A DNA stretch of 36,505 nt from Solirubrobacteraceae bacterium. Lineage in GTDB: Bacteria > Actinomycetota > Thermoleophilia > Solirubrobacterales > Solirubrobacteraceae. The translations under genes were made by a program, and so were the position numbers. The notes under the pieces were generated by a model. The model ran no database searches and was not told the DNA's origin. It saw nothing but the letters and a program-made list of their open reading frames with translations. This document shows positions 14,922-23,107 of the stretch, piece after piece. The stretch spans positions 1-36,505 of the forward strand of contig JAEMQS010000034.1 in assembly GCA_016463765.1 (NCBI GenBank), written 5' to 3'. Every line of letters begins with the position of its first letter. Positions within the stretch are counted from its first letter, which is position 1.

Positions 14922-16874
14922 CTACGGGGCCGGCTCCACGGTCGGCACCTCGACCTGCGCGCCGGTGATGGCCACGCTGAACGGCTCACGTGACGGCTTG
15001 TACATCGGCGAATCCGCGGCGAGCACCTCGACCTGCGGACGGTGCCCCGGCTCGAAGCGGTAGGCGTGCGGACCGAACGGGATGACCACGCGGCCGCCCT
15101 CGTTGGGTGTCAGGCGCCGCACGCCCCGCGCGAGCAGCCGGCGGGTGCCGTCCGGGTGCAGGTCCCAGAGCCGTGTGCTCAGCATGCCGTAGCGCCCGAG
15201 CGTGCGGATGTCGAGCGTCGTGGTCGCGGTGCCCGCCAGGGTGAAGGCGGTATCACGGGCGGGAGCGGTCCAGGTCGCCGGTGAGCTGCGCGCGGCGGAC
15301 TGCAGCTTGCACGGGTTGGTCAGGTTCGCCGCGTCCCCGGCGAGATCGGCCGCGTTGCCCTGCAGCGCCTTCGCCAGTTCCTCGGGCGAGCGCAGCAGCT
15401 TGCCGAGCACCTGCTTGACGGCGGCGGGGCCCAGCGGGACGAGCGGGTCGTCGACAGCGCGGCGGTACACGTCGAACGGCGACGAACGCAGCACGACGGG
15501 CGCCGCGGGAGAGCCGCCGCCGAACGTCACGGACCCCGTGCTCACCGACGACCAGTCGGGAGCGACGATCGGCTCGGGCACCGGGGCGCTCTTCGGGCAG
15601 ACGAACCGCGAGAGGTAGACGCTGCCGTTCTCCGGCGGCGCGCCCCGGCCCTGCAGGTGCGCATCGAGGAAGTCCGCGCCCCGCCGCGACAGCGACCGGG
15701 CCTGCGGGATGCTGTTGCTCGCCCGCGGATGCCCGCTCTCGCCGAGCTGCAGCGTCACCTGCGAACCGGGCCGGGTCCGCGCGAGGTGGTAGGCCTCCAG
15801 CGACTGGCGCGGGTCGAGCATGTCGTCGTTGTGCGCCGACTCGAGCAGCATCGGCGCGGGCGTGCCGGGGATGCCGTAGATGCTCTTGTGGATCATCGTC
15901 CCGCGCAGGCGCTCCCACTGCACGCCCCGGTACGGCTCGCCCGTCGCCAGGCGCGTGAACCAGCCGAGCACATCGGCGGACGCGTCGCCGCCGATGCCGG
16001 GGACGAACCCGCCGTAGGCCGTCAGCACGGTCGCGGCGATCGAGTACGACAGCTTCATGACCCCGGGCGGATCGAAGCCCTCCTCGAACGTCGTCGGCCG
16101 GCTCCCGTCGTACCGGCCGTTGGGCAGCAGCGCGGTCGCGAGGTTCGACCACCCCATCTTCGCGTAGGCCGCGCGCAGAGACAGCGGCGTCCCGGCCGGG
16201 CTGCGCCATGGCGCGAAGGAGCCGTCCGGCAGCGCGATCCGGTCCTTCAGGAACGCGAGCTGCTGCGCCTGGCCGCCGCCGTAGGAGATGCCGACGACGC
16301 CCAGTCTCGCCGGGTCGGCGATGCCCTGGTCCACGAGCTTGCCCAGCAGCACCTGCGTGTCGCGCGCCTCCCAGCGGCGGTCGCCCATGTGCAGCCAGCC
16401 GCGGCGGCACGCGGGATCCGCCCGGCGCGACCGCGCCGTCCCGCACGACGCGCCGAACCCGCGCGACGTGATCGTCACCACCGCGTACCCGCGGCGCGCG
16501 TAGGAGATGTTGCTGTAGTCGGCTGTGACGGATGTGACCTCGGCGGGGTCGTCCGGGTCGTCGACCTCCACGAAGCTCTTGTCCCCCGTCAGCCCGTGCA
16601 GCAGGGCAACCGTCGGGAACGGCCCGTCACCGGTCGCAGGCAGCGTGACGTTCAGGTCGATGGGCACCCCGTCGAAGGACGGGACGCGCTGGGCCAGCGA
16701 GGTCATCTCACAGAAGCGAACCTCCGCCTTGGCCGCGCACGGCAGGCCGAAGGGTGCGGGCGCTGCGTGGGCGGCCGGCGCCGGCGCCAGGGCCACCCAC
16801 GCAGCGGCCCATGTCAGCGCGGCCCCCGCCCACGCCAACCTGCGCCCCCTCGCTGTGCGTACGGATCCATCCAT
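14922..16874 (-). CDS. Secreted S15/CocE-type alpha/beta hydrolase
   Basis: A 650-residue secreted serine hydrolase of the X-Pro dipeptidyl-peptidase/CocE family. A signal peptide is clear: basic start, hydrophobic WAGAALTWAAAWVALAPAPA, then AHAAP as the likely cleavage site. The hydrolase domain shows PFPTVALLHG, the nucleophile elbow GISYGGGQ, a probable acid in ESAHNDDMLDPRQS and a His in GESGHPRASN. The C-terminal 250 residues match the jelly-roll domain of this family (APARDTAFTLAGTATTTLDI). Peptidase, esterase or acylase activity are all possible. A TAGGGT hexamer lies 13 nt before the start, so a short leader is possible. The gene follows pdxT on the same strand, 42 bp downstream. Confidence 0.85.
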   Translation of the reverse strand: MDGSVRTARGRRLAWAGAALTWAAAWVALAPAPAAHAAPAPFGLPCAAKAEVRFCEMTSLAQRVPSFDGVPIDLNVTLPATGDGPFPTVALLHGLTGDKSFVEVDDPDDPAEVTSVTADYSNISYARRGYAVVTITSRGFGASCGTARSRRADPACRRGWLHMGDRRWEARDTQVLLGKLVDQGIADPARLGVVGISYGGGQAQQLAFLKDRIALPDGSFAPWRSPAGTPLSLRAAYAKMGWSNLATALLPNGRYDGSRPTTFEEGFDPPGVMKLSYSIAATVLTAYGGFVPGIGGDASADVLGWFTRLATGEPYRGVQWERLRGTMIHKSIYGIPGTPAPMLLESAHNDDMLDPRQSLEAYHLARTRPGSQVTLQLGESGHPRASNSIPQARSLSRRGADFLDAHLQGRGAPPENGSVYLSRFVCPKSAPVPEPIVAPDWSSVSTGSVTFGGGSPAAPVVLRSSPFDVYRRAVDDPLVPLGPAAVKQVLGKLLRSPEELAKALQGNAADLAGDAANLTNPCKLQSAARSSPATWTAPARDTAFTLAGTATTTLDIRTLGRYGMLSTRLWDLHPDGTRRLLARGVRRLTPNEGGRVVIPFGPHAYRFEPGHRPQVEVLAADSPMYKPSREPFSVAITGAQVEVPTVEPAP

Positions 16875-16916
16875 ATCCGCGTCGCCGACCCTAGCGGAGC
16901 GGTACCCGCCAGTACC

Positions 16917-17480
16917 CTAGGAGCGGCCGACGTGAGACCGGACGTCTTCGAGGAAGCGTGCGTGCAGGCGGGTGTCGTCGCTGAGCTCGGGGTGGAACGC
17001 GATGACAAACAGGTGTCCCTCGCGCGCGGCGACCGGGTGGCCGTCGACGTCGGCGAGGATCTCCACCCCGGGCCCCGCGTCCTCGATCCACGGCGCGCGG
17101 ATGAACACCGCGCGCACCGGGGGCCCCTCGATGTCTGGGAACTCCAGGTCGGCCTCGAACGAGCGGACCTGCCGCCCGAACGCGTTGCGCCGGGCCGTGA
17201 TGTCCATGATCTGCAGGTGCTCGCGGTCGAGCATGATCAGCCCCGCGCAGGTGCCGAACACCGGCGCGCCCGACGCGGCGAACGCGCGCAGCGGCTCGGC
17301 GAGACCCTCACGCTCGATCCCGAGGGTCATCGTCGTCGATTCCCCGCCGGGCATCACGAGTCCGTCGAGCCCGTCGAGGTCCGCGGGCACGCGGACCTCC
17401 CGGACGTCAGCGCCCAGCTCCTCGAGGACCCGGGCGTGTGCTGCGAAGTCGCCCTGGAGGGCGAGGACGCCGACCGTCAC
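16917..17480 (-). CDS. pdxT: PLP synthase glutaminase subunit PdxT
   Basis: A 187-residue class I-type glutaminase that feeds ammonia to PdxS for pyridoxal 5'-phosphate synthesis. The N-terminal [13 protein letters not shown], the PGGEST motif, the nucleophile Cys78 in GTCAGLIML, and the His163/Glu165 pair in AFHPELSDD give a complete catalytic triad. The start is GTG at 17480 inside a GTGA overlap with pdxS, which fits the family N-terminus; a TTG one codon upstream is less likely. Works as a complex with the PdxS dodecamer in the cytosol. Confidence 0.95.
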   Translation of the reverse strand: MTVGVLALQGDFAAHARVLEELGADVREVRVPADLDGLDGLVMPGGESTTMTLGIEREGLAEPLRAFAASGAPVFGTCAGLIMLDREHLQIMDITARRNAFGRQVRSFEADLEFPDIEGPPVRAVFIRAPWIEDAGPGVEILADVDGHPVAAREGHLFVIAFHPELSDDTRLHARFLEDVRSHVGRS

Positions 17481-18361
17481 CAACCGCGGCCGGCGAGCAG
17501 CTCGGTGTCGTCGAGCTTGCGCGCCTCGAGGCTCTGCATCGCCTGGCCGAGCCCCTCGGACGCCGCCGCGACACGCGCCGGATCGGCGTAGTGCGTCGTG
17601 GCCTCGACGATCGCGCGGGCCCGGGTCGCCGGGTCCTCGCTCTTGAAGATGCCCGAGCCGACGAAGACGGCCTGCGCGCCGAGCTGCATGACCAGCGAGG
17701 CGTCCGCGGGGGTCGCGATGCCGCCCGCGCAGAACATCGGGACGGGCAGCGTGCCCTCCTGCGCGGTCTTCCGCACGAGGTCATACGGCGCCTGAAGCTC
17801 CTTGGCCGCCACGAACAGCTCGGCCTCGTCGAGCATCGTCAGCCGGCGGATGGCGCCGGTGATCTCGCGCAGGTGACGGACGGCCTCGACGATGTCGCCG
17901 GTCCCCGCCTCGCCCTTGCTGCGGATCATGCACGCGCCCTCACCGATGCGCCGCAGCGCCTCGCCGAGGTTCGTCGCGCCGCAGACGAACGGAATCTTGA
18001 ACGCCCACTTGTCGATGTGGTGCGCGTGGTCTGCCGGGGTCAGGACCTCGGACTCGTCGATGAAGTCGACCTGCAGCGACTCGAGCACCTGGGCCTCGGC
18101 GAAGTGGCCGATCCGGGCCTTGGCCATCACCGGGATGGTCACGGCCTCCTGGATGCCCTTGATCATCGCGGGGTCGCTCATGCGCGCGACGCCGCCGTCG
18201 CGGCGGATGTCCGCGGGTACGCGCTCCAGCGCCATGACGGCCGAGGCGCCGGCGTCCTCGGCGATCTTCGCCTCGTCGGCGTTGACGACGTCCATGATGA
18301 CGCCGCCCTTCAGCATCTCGGCCAGGCCGACCTTCACCCGGAACGTCGCTTCGTCTCGCAT
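17477..18361 (-). CDS. pdxS: PLP synthase subunit PdxS
   Basis: A 294-residue PdxS/SNZ protein that builds pyridoxal 5'-phosphate from ribose 5-phosphate, glyceraldehyde 3-phosphate and ammonia. The sequence is strongly conserved: [42 protein letters not shown] with Lys81 (the Schiff-base lysine) and [11 protein letters not shown] with Lys149 (the second lysine). ATG 18361 is chosen over the GTG one codon upstream because TAGACT lies 7 nt before it. Overlaps pdxT by 4 bp. The ribose phosphate substrate links it loosely to rpiB in the window. Confidence 0.97.
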   Translation of the reverse strand: MRDEATFRVKVGLAEMLKGGVIMDVVNADEAKIAEDAGASAVMALERVPADIRRDGGVARMSDPAMIKGIQEAVTIPVMAKARIGHFAEAQVLESLQVDFIDESEVLTPADHAHHIDKWAFKIPFVCGATNLGEALRRIGEGACMIRSKGEAGTGDIVEAVRHLREITGAIRRLTMLDEAELFVAAKELQAPYDLVRKTAQEGTLPVPMFCAGGIATPADASLVMQLGAQAVFVGSGIFKSEDPATRARAIVEATTHYADPARVAAASEGLGQAMQSLEARKLDDTELLAGRGW

Positions 18362-18368
18362 CACGCCC

Positions 18369-18374
18369 AGTCTA
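18369..18374 (-). promoter_or_regulatory. Probable -10 element of pdxST (leaderless)
   Basis: TAGACT on the minus strand ends 7 nt before the ATG at 18361, with no Shine-Dalgarno. It lies in the 34-bp gap after the MurR/RpiR gene, so pdxST may have its own promoter. Confidence 0.42.
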
Positions 18375-18395
18375 CGACGACCCGGCGAAAAACGA

Positions 18396-19277
18396 CTACT
18401 TCAGGCGATAGGCCTTGATGCGATCCTCATACCCTTCCGCATCGCGGGAATACACCCCGTACGCGAGCGCCTGGATGAGGGACAGCAGCGCGGTGTGCGA
18501 GCGCACGTACGCGGGGCTGTCGGACGAGTAGTACAGCGTGGTGTTCGCCAGCTTCGCGACGTCGGACAGCGTCGCGTCGACGATCGCCAGCGTGCGCGCC
18601 TTGCGGTGGCGGGCGAGCTTCATCGCGCGAACCACCAGCGGGTGCGGGCGCCCGGCGGACAGGGCGATCACGAGGGTCTGGTCGTCGATGCGGCTCAGCC
18701 TGGACAGCGCTTCCTGCGACGGGCTGGCGACGACCTCGGCGCGGAGGTCGAGCAGCATCAGCAGGTGCCGCATGTACGAGGCGAAGAACGCCATCTGATC
18801 GGTGCCCGCGACGATGAGCTTCTGGGCGCCGGCGATCTGGTCGATGGCCTGCTCGACCTCGGAGCGCGACACGCGCCGCGCGGTCTCCTCGATGTTCGCG
18901 TGATCGGCGGCCAGCGAGGTTTCGAACTCATTGCGGTCCAGCGCGAAGAGCGGCTCGCCGGAGCCGAGCGGCGCGGCGGCCGGCTGCGTGTGGCTGCGGC
19001 GGTACTCCTCGCGCGCCGACTGCTGCAGCTCGGGGTAGCCCTCGAAGCCGAGCGCCTGGCTGAAGCGCACGACGGTCGAACTCGACGTGTTCGCGCGACG
19101 AGCGAGCTCCTCGGCGGTCTGGAACGCCACCTCGTCGAGGTGGTCGACGATGTACTGGGCGACGTCCTTCTGCGACCGTGAGAAGTCGTCGAACCGCGCC
19201 TGGATGTACGCGGACAGGGACTCGGGTGCGGTGGCGCCTGCGGGCGCGGGGGTCGGAACGGCGGCGGCTCTCTTCAT
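18396..19277 (-). CDS. MurR/RpiR-family transcriptional regulator
   Basis: A 293-residue regulator with an N-terminal RpiR helix-turn-helix ([50 protein letters not shown]) and a C-terminal SIS domain (residues about 125-260) that binds phosphosugars. Signature SIS segments are [17 protein letters not shown] and [23 protein letters not shown]. The first 20 residues are a Pro/Ala-rich extension. ATG 19277 is chosen; a TTG at 19286 is possible. Members regulate sugar-phosphate use and cell-wall sugar recycling. The adjacent pdxST operon, whose substrate is ribose 5-phosphate, is a candidate target but this is a guess. Confidence 0.87.
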   Translation of the reverse strand: MKRAAAVPTPAPAGATAPESLSAYIQARFDDFSRSQKDVAQYIVDHLDEVAFQTAEELARRANTSSSTVVRFSQALGFEGYPELQQSAREEYRRSHTQPAAAPLGSGEPLFALDRNEFETSLAADHANIEETARRVSRSEVEQAIDQIAGAQKLIVAGTDQMAFFASYMRHLLMLLDLRAEVVASPSQEALSRLSRIDDQTLVIALSAGRPHPLVVRAMKLARHRKARTLAIVDATLSDVAKLANTTLYYSSDSPAYVRSHTALLSLIQALAYGVYSRDAEGYEDRIKAYRLK

Positions 19278-19286
19278 GGGCGGCAA

Positions 19287-19300
19287 CCTGTTTCGACAGG
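19287..19300 (-). promoter_or_regulatory. Small dyad upstream of the MurR/RpiR gene
   Basis: CCTGT-TTCG-ACAGG forms a 5-bp inverted repeat 9 bp before the start codon. It could be an autoregulatory operator or an mRNA hairpin. It is short and may be chance. Confidence 0.2.
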
Positions 19301-19353
19301 GTGGGCACCGTGTCCTTCCGGCGTTCTGTGAACTGGACCGCGAGGCCGGAGAT

Positions 19354-19878
19354 TCAGGGGCCGAAGCGGCCGGGTCCCTCGCCGCGGGCGCGGAGCATCG
19401 CGCGGTGCGCCTCGGTGAGGACGCGGTCGGGCTCCAGTTCGCCGCCGGCGACGACGACCAGGCCGACGCTGACGCTCATCTGGTGCTCGGTCTCCCCCGC
19501 AAGCAGCGGGCGCTCGAAGCCTTCGAGGACGCGCTCGGCGACGACCAGCGCCTCGTCGTCGTTCGTGAGCTCCTCGCAGACCATCACGAACTCGTCGCCG
19601 CCCGCCCGAGCGACCGTGTCGCCCGCGCGCACGAGCTCGGACAGCCGGACGGCCGCGGCCTGCAGGATCCCGTCGCCGGCCTCGCGGCCGTGGCGGCGGT
19701 TGAACGCGCGCATCCCGTCGAGGTCGACGGAGAGCACGGCCAGGCTGTCCTCTCGCGGCCGGCGGCGCCGGACGAGGGCGACGCGCAGGCGGTCGCGGAG
19801 CAGCACCCCGTTGGGGAGGCCCGTCAACTCGTCGCGCAACAGCTCGTCAGCCGGTTGGGACTCCATGTCTCCATCCAT
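19354..19878 (-). CDS. Minimal GGDEF-domain diguanylate cyclase
   Basis: A 174-residue protein that is essentially one GGDEF domain, making cyclic di-GMP from two GTP. It shows DELTGLPNGVLLRDRL at the start, VDLDGMRAFNRRHG, a canonical GGDEF at residues 93-97, and an RxxD inhibitory site (RAGD, 84-87) exactly five residues before it, so product feedback inhibition is expected. There is no sensor or membrane domain, so input must come from a partner or expression level. The start may be ATG 19878 or ATG 19866. The two small genes upstream may be linked to it. Confidence 0.85.
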   Translation of the reverse strand: MDGDMESQPADELLRDELTGLPNGVLLRDRLRVALVRRRRPREDSLAVLSVDLDGMRAFNRRHGREAGDGILQAAAVRLSELVRAGDTVARAGGDEFVMVCEELTNDDEALVVAERVLEGFERPLLAGETEHQMSVSVGLVVVAGGELEPDRVLTEAHRAMLRARGEGPGRFGP

Positions 19879-19937
19879 CGGCAGAATGAGCCTCGGAGCG
19901 TAGTGCCGCACGCGGCGGCGCGCGACGGTGTCTCGTG

Positions 19938-20135
19938 TCAGGCGCGGACGTCGACGTGCTGCGGAGGCGACACGAGGAGCGGTTCCGGGGCCGACTGCGC
20001 CGGGATCGCCTCGATCGACTGCAGCGCGTCGCGGGCGTGCTCGAGCTGCGGGAGGTCCACGAGCCCGTGCTCGGCGGGCAGCTGCTGCATCACCTGGGCC
20101 AGCTGCAGCATCTTGGTGCTGGTGATCGCGTCCAC
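19938..20135 (-). CDS. Small protein, tandem paralogue 1 (65 aa, unknown function)
   Basis: A 65-residue protein starting with GTG and reading VDAITSTKMLQLAQVMQQL, then a helical region, and ending SPPQHVDVRA. It resembles the next gene upstream: both begin (V/M)D-x-I-(S/T)-T-S-(R/K)-M-L-Q and end in a DV motif. A GATACT hexamer 6 nt before the GTG supports this start rather than the longer frame from 20201. The layout, a short helical protein with a C-terminal VDV-x-A, recalls the YjfB-like putative motility proteins, but I cannot confirm homology. No signal peptide or membrane segment is seen. Confidence 0.62.
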   Translation of the reverse strand: MDAITSTKMLQLAQVMQQLPAEHGLVDLPQLEHARDALQSIEAIPAQSAPEPLLVSPPQHVDVRA

Positions 20136-20141
20136 GGGGTC

Positions 20142-20147
20142 AGTATC
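20142..20147 (-). promoter_or_regulatory. Probable -10 element of small paralogue 1
   Basis: GATACT on the minus strand ends 6 nt before the GTG at 20135. The sequence CCCC precedes the GTG in both small genes. Confidence 0.33.
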
Positions 20148-20197
20148 GGATATCGCCCGCGTGACGGCCAGCTTTCTGGACGAACAGGCGAGGCGTC

Positions 20198-20392
20198 TCA
20201 ACCGTAGACATCGATCAGCCCGCCGCCGTTGAGCAGGATGGGTCGCTGGGGGCCGCCTTGGGCCTCGATCACGTCGAGCTGGCGCTGCAGCTCGGCGGCC
20301 TGGTCGGCCGGGATGGCGCCGCCGCCGGACGCCATGAGCTCGCGCATCAGGGCGTTGATCTGGAGCATCCTGCTGGTGGAGATCAGGTCCAC
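20198..20392 (-). CDS. Small protein, tandem paralogue 2 (64 aa, unknown function)
   Basis: A 64-residue protein starting at GTG and reading MDLISTSRMLQINALMRELM, then AAELQRQLDVIEAQ, and ending LLNGGGLIDVYG. It is a diverged copy of the 65-residue gene downstream, with the same start context (CCCCGTGGAC) and the same ISTSRMLQ-type N-terminus. The N-terminal half looks amphipathic-helical. A TACATG hexamer lies 7 nt upstream of the GTG, within a 10-bp palindrome CTACATGTAG (20397-20406). Function is unknown; the position next to a c-di-GMP cyclase would suit a motility or surface role, but this is inference. Confidence 0.6.
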   Translation of the reverse strand: MDLISTSRMLQINALMRELMASGGGAIPADQAAELQRQLDVIEAQGGPQRPILLNGGGLIDVYG

Positions 20393-20476
20393 GGGGCTAC
20401 ATGTAGCCGGGCGGAAAGCGCGAGGTATGGATCCTGGACGGATGGTCCGTGGGGTCCCGGCCCCATTCTGGCTGTC

Positions 20477-21436
20477 TCAGTTGCAGCGGGCAGGTGCGCT
20501 GGTCGGCGTCCGGACGCAGAGGTCGCGGCGCGCGGGCGACGCCCGCCGCCGGACCCGCAGCTCGGCGAACTTGCCGATCGTCCCCGCCACGGTCACCCGA
20601 ATCCGCACGCGCGTGCCGGAGCGCAGCGCCCGTTCGAGGACCCGCAGGCGCACGGTGTCCGCGCGCTTCAGCGTGCGCGGCACGATCCGTCGCGGACAGC
20701 CCTTCCCGACGCATCGGGCGTCGATCCGCGCACCCGCCGGCGCGGTCACGCTCACGACGCGCAGCCTCGCGCCGCGGGGCGTGACCCGGCCCACGAAGCG
20801 CACGCGCGGGAACGGCCGCAGGCGCGGTGTGACCCCGGCCGCACCGATCTGGGGCGCGGCCGCGACGGTGACCGCGCCGTAGATGTCGGTGACCTGCAGG
20901 CGCACGGTCCTCCCGGCGACCTGACCGGCGGGCAGGGTCACCGACGCCGCGGTGCCGTCGTCGAACCCGTCGCCGTCGGTGTCCCAGGTGCGCGTCATGG
21001 GATCGCCGTCGGGATCGGTGGACGCATCGATGAACGTGACGTCCTGACCTGGGGAGGGCGCGGACGGGGACAGCGTGATCGCCGCGACCGGTGCGCCGTT
21101 GACGACGGTGACGCTGACGGTCGTCGTCTCGTCACGGCCGAACGGCTCGCGGGTGCTCAGCGACACCGTGTGGGGCCCGGCGGTCGTGAACCGGTGGCGG
21201 AAGGGCGACACGCTCCCGCGGTCGGTCCGCGACGCCCCGTCGTCGGTCCGCCAGACCCAGGTGCAGAACGAGCACCGGGACGTCGCCCGGAACGTGATCT
21301 CCTGGCCCGGCCGTGGCTGGGCGGGCTCAAAGGCGAACTGCGGGGGCGCGGCCTGCGCGGACGCAGGCACGAGCGCCGCGGCCATCAGGCAGGCGGCCGC
21401 GAGTGCGCGGCCCGCTATCGAGCTCCCCCTCGTCAT
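20477..21436 (-). CDS. Secreted PKD-domain protein with C-terminal RPFP four-Cys module (short form)
   Basis: A 319-residue exported protein. Signal peptide at residues 1-29 ending ASAQAAPP. Then an Ig-like domain with a close Cys pair (SRCSFCTWVW), one PKD domain (around STDPDGDPMTRTWDTDGDG), and from about residue 203 a C-terminal module beginning RLRPFPRVRFVG with CVGKGC and two more cysteines near the end (DLC and ARC). The same N-terminal Cys-pair domain and C-terminal module flank two PKD domains in the protein at 34217 and ten in the protein at 24953. The D-x-D-x-D-G loop in the PKD domain may bind calcium. ATG 21436 fits the signal peptide best. Unlike its relatives it has no small-TM or pseudokinase gene next to it. 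Confidence 0.78.
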   Translation of the reverse strand: MTRGSSIAGRALAAACLMAAALVPASAQAAPPQFAFEPAQPRPGQEITFRATSRCSFCTWVWRTDDGASRTDRGSVSPFRHRFTTAGPHTVSLSTREPFGRDETTTVSVTVVNGAPVAAITLSPSAPSPGQDVTFIDASTDPDGDPMTRTWDTDGDGFDDGTAASVTLPAGQVAGRTVRLQVTDIYGAVTVAAAPQIGAAGVTPRLRPFPRVRFVGRVTPRGARLRVVSVTAPAGARIDARCVGKGCPRRIVPRTLKRADTVRLRVLERALRSGTRVRIRVTVAGTIGKFAELRVRRRASPARRDLCVRTPTSAPARCN

Positions 21437-21526
21437 GTGCGTCACGAATCGTTCCCGCTGCGTCGTCGCGCCAATCCCTCGGCGGCGTGGTCGAGACGGG
21501 CGGTCCGGTGCCCGGGGTCGGGAGCC

Positions 21527-22843
21527 TCATCCGCGGAGAGGCCATGGCAGCACGCGCGTGCCGAAGACGCGGATCGTGGCGCGTGCAGTGGCGGTTTCAC
21601 CGCTCCGCGTGCCGGTGACCGTGAGCTGCAGCTGCACGCCCCGGCGCGTGCGGCGGATGTGACGCCACGCCGACGGCGTCAGACGGAGTGACAGCCACGC
21701 TGTGCCCCGGTTGTCGGCGGCGCCGGCGGCTGACATGCGCACCCGCCGTTTGCCGACCGTGCCCTGCACCGTCGCCGTGAGCATTGCGCGAGCAGCGCTG
21801 GACACCCGGACGCGCAAGATGCCGCGGCGGATCCCGGGCCGCGCGCTGACGCCGACGGACAGCGCCGGCGGCGTGAAGGGGGCGACCTGCCCGCTGGTCA
21901 GGATCAGATGCGCGGGGGCCGGCGCTGGCTCGGCCTCACAGTCACGAAGGATGTCCGCGCCCGCATCAACGTCCGCACGGTCGTCGCCGGCTCCGCATTC
22001 CACACGATCGATGAAGCTGTCGCGCGCGAACAGGCGATCTGGGCCGCCCTCACCGTCGAGGACGTCGAACCCCGGGCCCCCGATGATGCGATCACCGCCC
22101 TCGCCGCCGACGAGGACGTTGTCGGCATCGCTGCCGGTCAGCGCGTCCTCGCCCGCGCCGCCGTACGCGTCCTCGACACCAACGAGGACGTCATCTTCAC
22201 CGCTCTGACCGCCGCGGCCCGCGAGCGCGTGTAGGTCGACCACGACGGCGGTGTCACGCGCGTCGTACGCGACGGTGTCGAATCCGTCTCCGCCGTTGAT
22301 CGTGTCCGTCCCGTCGAGCACCGGTCCCTGGTCAAAGACGTCGGCATGGTCGCCCCCGGACATGGAGTCTGCCCCGGGCCCGCCGTCGAGCAGGTCGTCT
22401 TCCTGGTCGTCGTTGTTGACTGAGCTCGTGCTCTCATCGCCCACGAGGGTGTCCGCGTCCTCGTCGCCGAAGAGGTTGTCGGCGCCCAGGCCTCCCGTGA
22501 TCGTGTCTGCGCCAGGGCCTCCGCGCACCGAGAGCGGCCGGCTCGTCCCGTCGCCGTCGAGGGTGTCGTCGCCGTCGCCGAGGTCGGCCGCCACGCCGGC
22601 ATCGGAGGCCACAGTGCACGTGGCGGTCGTCGGGTTGGCGAGTGTGCACCCGGCGCCGACCGACAAGGGCGCGCCGGTTTCGGTCAGGCCGGTCGGCGTG
22701 ACGGTGACGACATTGGCTTCGCCCGGCGCCGCGGTGTAAGAGATCGCGCCGTCGGCGACCCGAACGGTTCCGGCCTGAGCCGGGACGACGCCGAGCAGCC
22801 AGGCTGCCGCGCAGCAGCAGAGTCCGTTCACCAGGCGCGACAC
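21527..22843 (-). CDS. Secreted RTX-type calcium-binding repeat protein
   Basis: A 438-residue exported protein. The signal peptide (LVNGLCCCAAAWLLGVVPAQAG) points to the Sec route rather than the type I export usual for RTX toxins. Residues from about 90 to 300 carry glycine- and aspartate-rich RTX nonapeptides such as GGPGADTITGGLGADNLFG, GGDGFDTV and GGEGGDRIIGGPGFDVL, which fold as a calcium-stabilised beta-roll. The C-terminal 120 residues form a separate beta-rich domain (RRGILRVRVSSAARAML) common as a wall-side module in this lineage; I cannot name it. The start is GTG 22843, set by the promoter just upstream; the TTG at 22879 is part of the -35. No catalytic domain is visible. Confidence 0.8.
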   Translation of the reverse strand: MSRLVNGLCCCAAAWLLGVVPAQAGTVRVADGAISYTAAPGEANVVTVTPTGLTETGAPLSVGAGCTLANPTTATCTVASDAGVAADLGDGDDTLDGDGTSRPLSVRGGPGADTITGGLGADNLFGDEDADTLVGDESTSSVNNDDQEDDLLDGGPGADSMSGGDHADVFDQGPVLDGTDTINGGDGFDTVAYDARDTAVVVDLHALAGRGGQSGEDDVLVGVEDAYGGAGEDALTGSDADNVLVGGEGGDRIIGGPGFDVLDGEGGPDRLFARDSFIDRVECGAGDDRADVDAGADILRDCEAEPAPAPAHLILTSGQVAPFTPPALSVGVSARPGIRRGILRVRVSSAARAMLTATVQGTVGKRRVRMSAAGAADNRGTAWLSLRLTPSAWRHIRRTRRGVQLQLTVTGTRSGETATARATIRVFGTRVLPWPLRG

Positions 22844-22850
22844 GCCCTGG

Positions 22851-22879
22851 AGTATGGTCGGAGCTCGTTGCGGGCGCAA
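22851..22879 (-). promoter_or_regulatory. Promoter of the RTX gene (leaderless)
   Basis: TTGCGC (22879-22874) and CATACT (22856-22851) on the minus strand are 17 bp apart, and the -10 ends 7 nt before the GTG at 22843. This is the best -35/-10 pair seen in the window. Confidence 0.5.
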
Positions 22880-23009
22880 GGTGTGTTGACGGGCACCGCC
22901 TGACCTGGCGGTCTGCGTCGGCAGCTAACGGGCCCGGGCCCTGAGGGAGTCGCCTCGGCGCGCGTCGGACCCATGCGGAACACGCGAAGGCGCGTCGCCG
23001 GGGTAGTGG

Positions 23010-23085
23010 TGGTGGGCCGGCCCGGATTCGAACCGGGGTCTGACGGATTATGAGTCCGCTGCTCTAACCGCTGAGCTACCGGCCC
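23010..23085 (-). tRNA. tRNA-Met (CAU anticodon)
   Basis: The minus strand folds as a complete tRNA: acceptor GGGCCGG pairs with CCGGCCC, the D arm is TAGCTCAGCGGTTAGAG, the anticodon stem-loop is GCGGA-CTCATAA-TCCGT with anticodon CAU, and the T arm contains GGTTCGAATCC. Discriminator A and an encoded CCA end follow (23012-23010). The anticodon arm matches elongator tRNA-Met in actinobacteria; tRNA-Ile2 with a modified CAU is the alternative. The acceptor begins with a paired G, so it is not the initiator. A TAGGTT hexamer (23097-23092) lies 6 nt upstream. Confidence 0.93.
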
Positions 23086-23107
23086 GCGGCCAACCTACCG
23101 AGCGGAT

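Noticed and set aside
22844..22879. TTG start of the RTX gene at 22879
   Set aside because: The TTG is part of a -35 hexamer 17 bp from CATACT; GTG 22843 gives a compact signal peptide.
22930..22941. 12-bp palindrome GGGCCCGGGCCC between the RTX gene and the tRNA
   Set aside because: Pure GC palindromes of this size are easy to find in such DNA; it is not followed by a U-run and does not overlap the RTX promoter.
23010..23085. Reading the CAU tRNA as initiator or as tRNA-Ile2
   Set aside because: The first acceptor pair is intact, so it is not an initiator. The anticodon arm resembles actinobacterial elongator Met; Ile2 cannot be fully excluded without knowing the modification enzyme's target.
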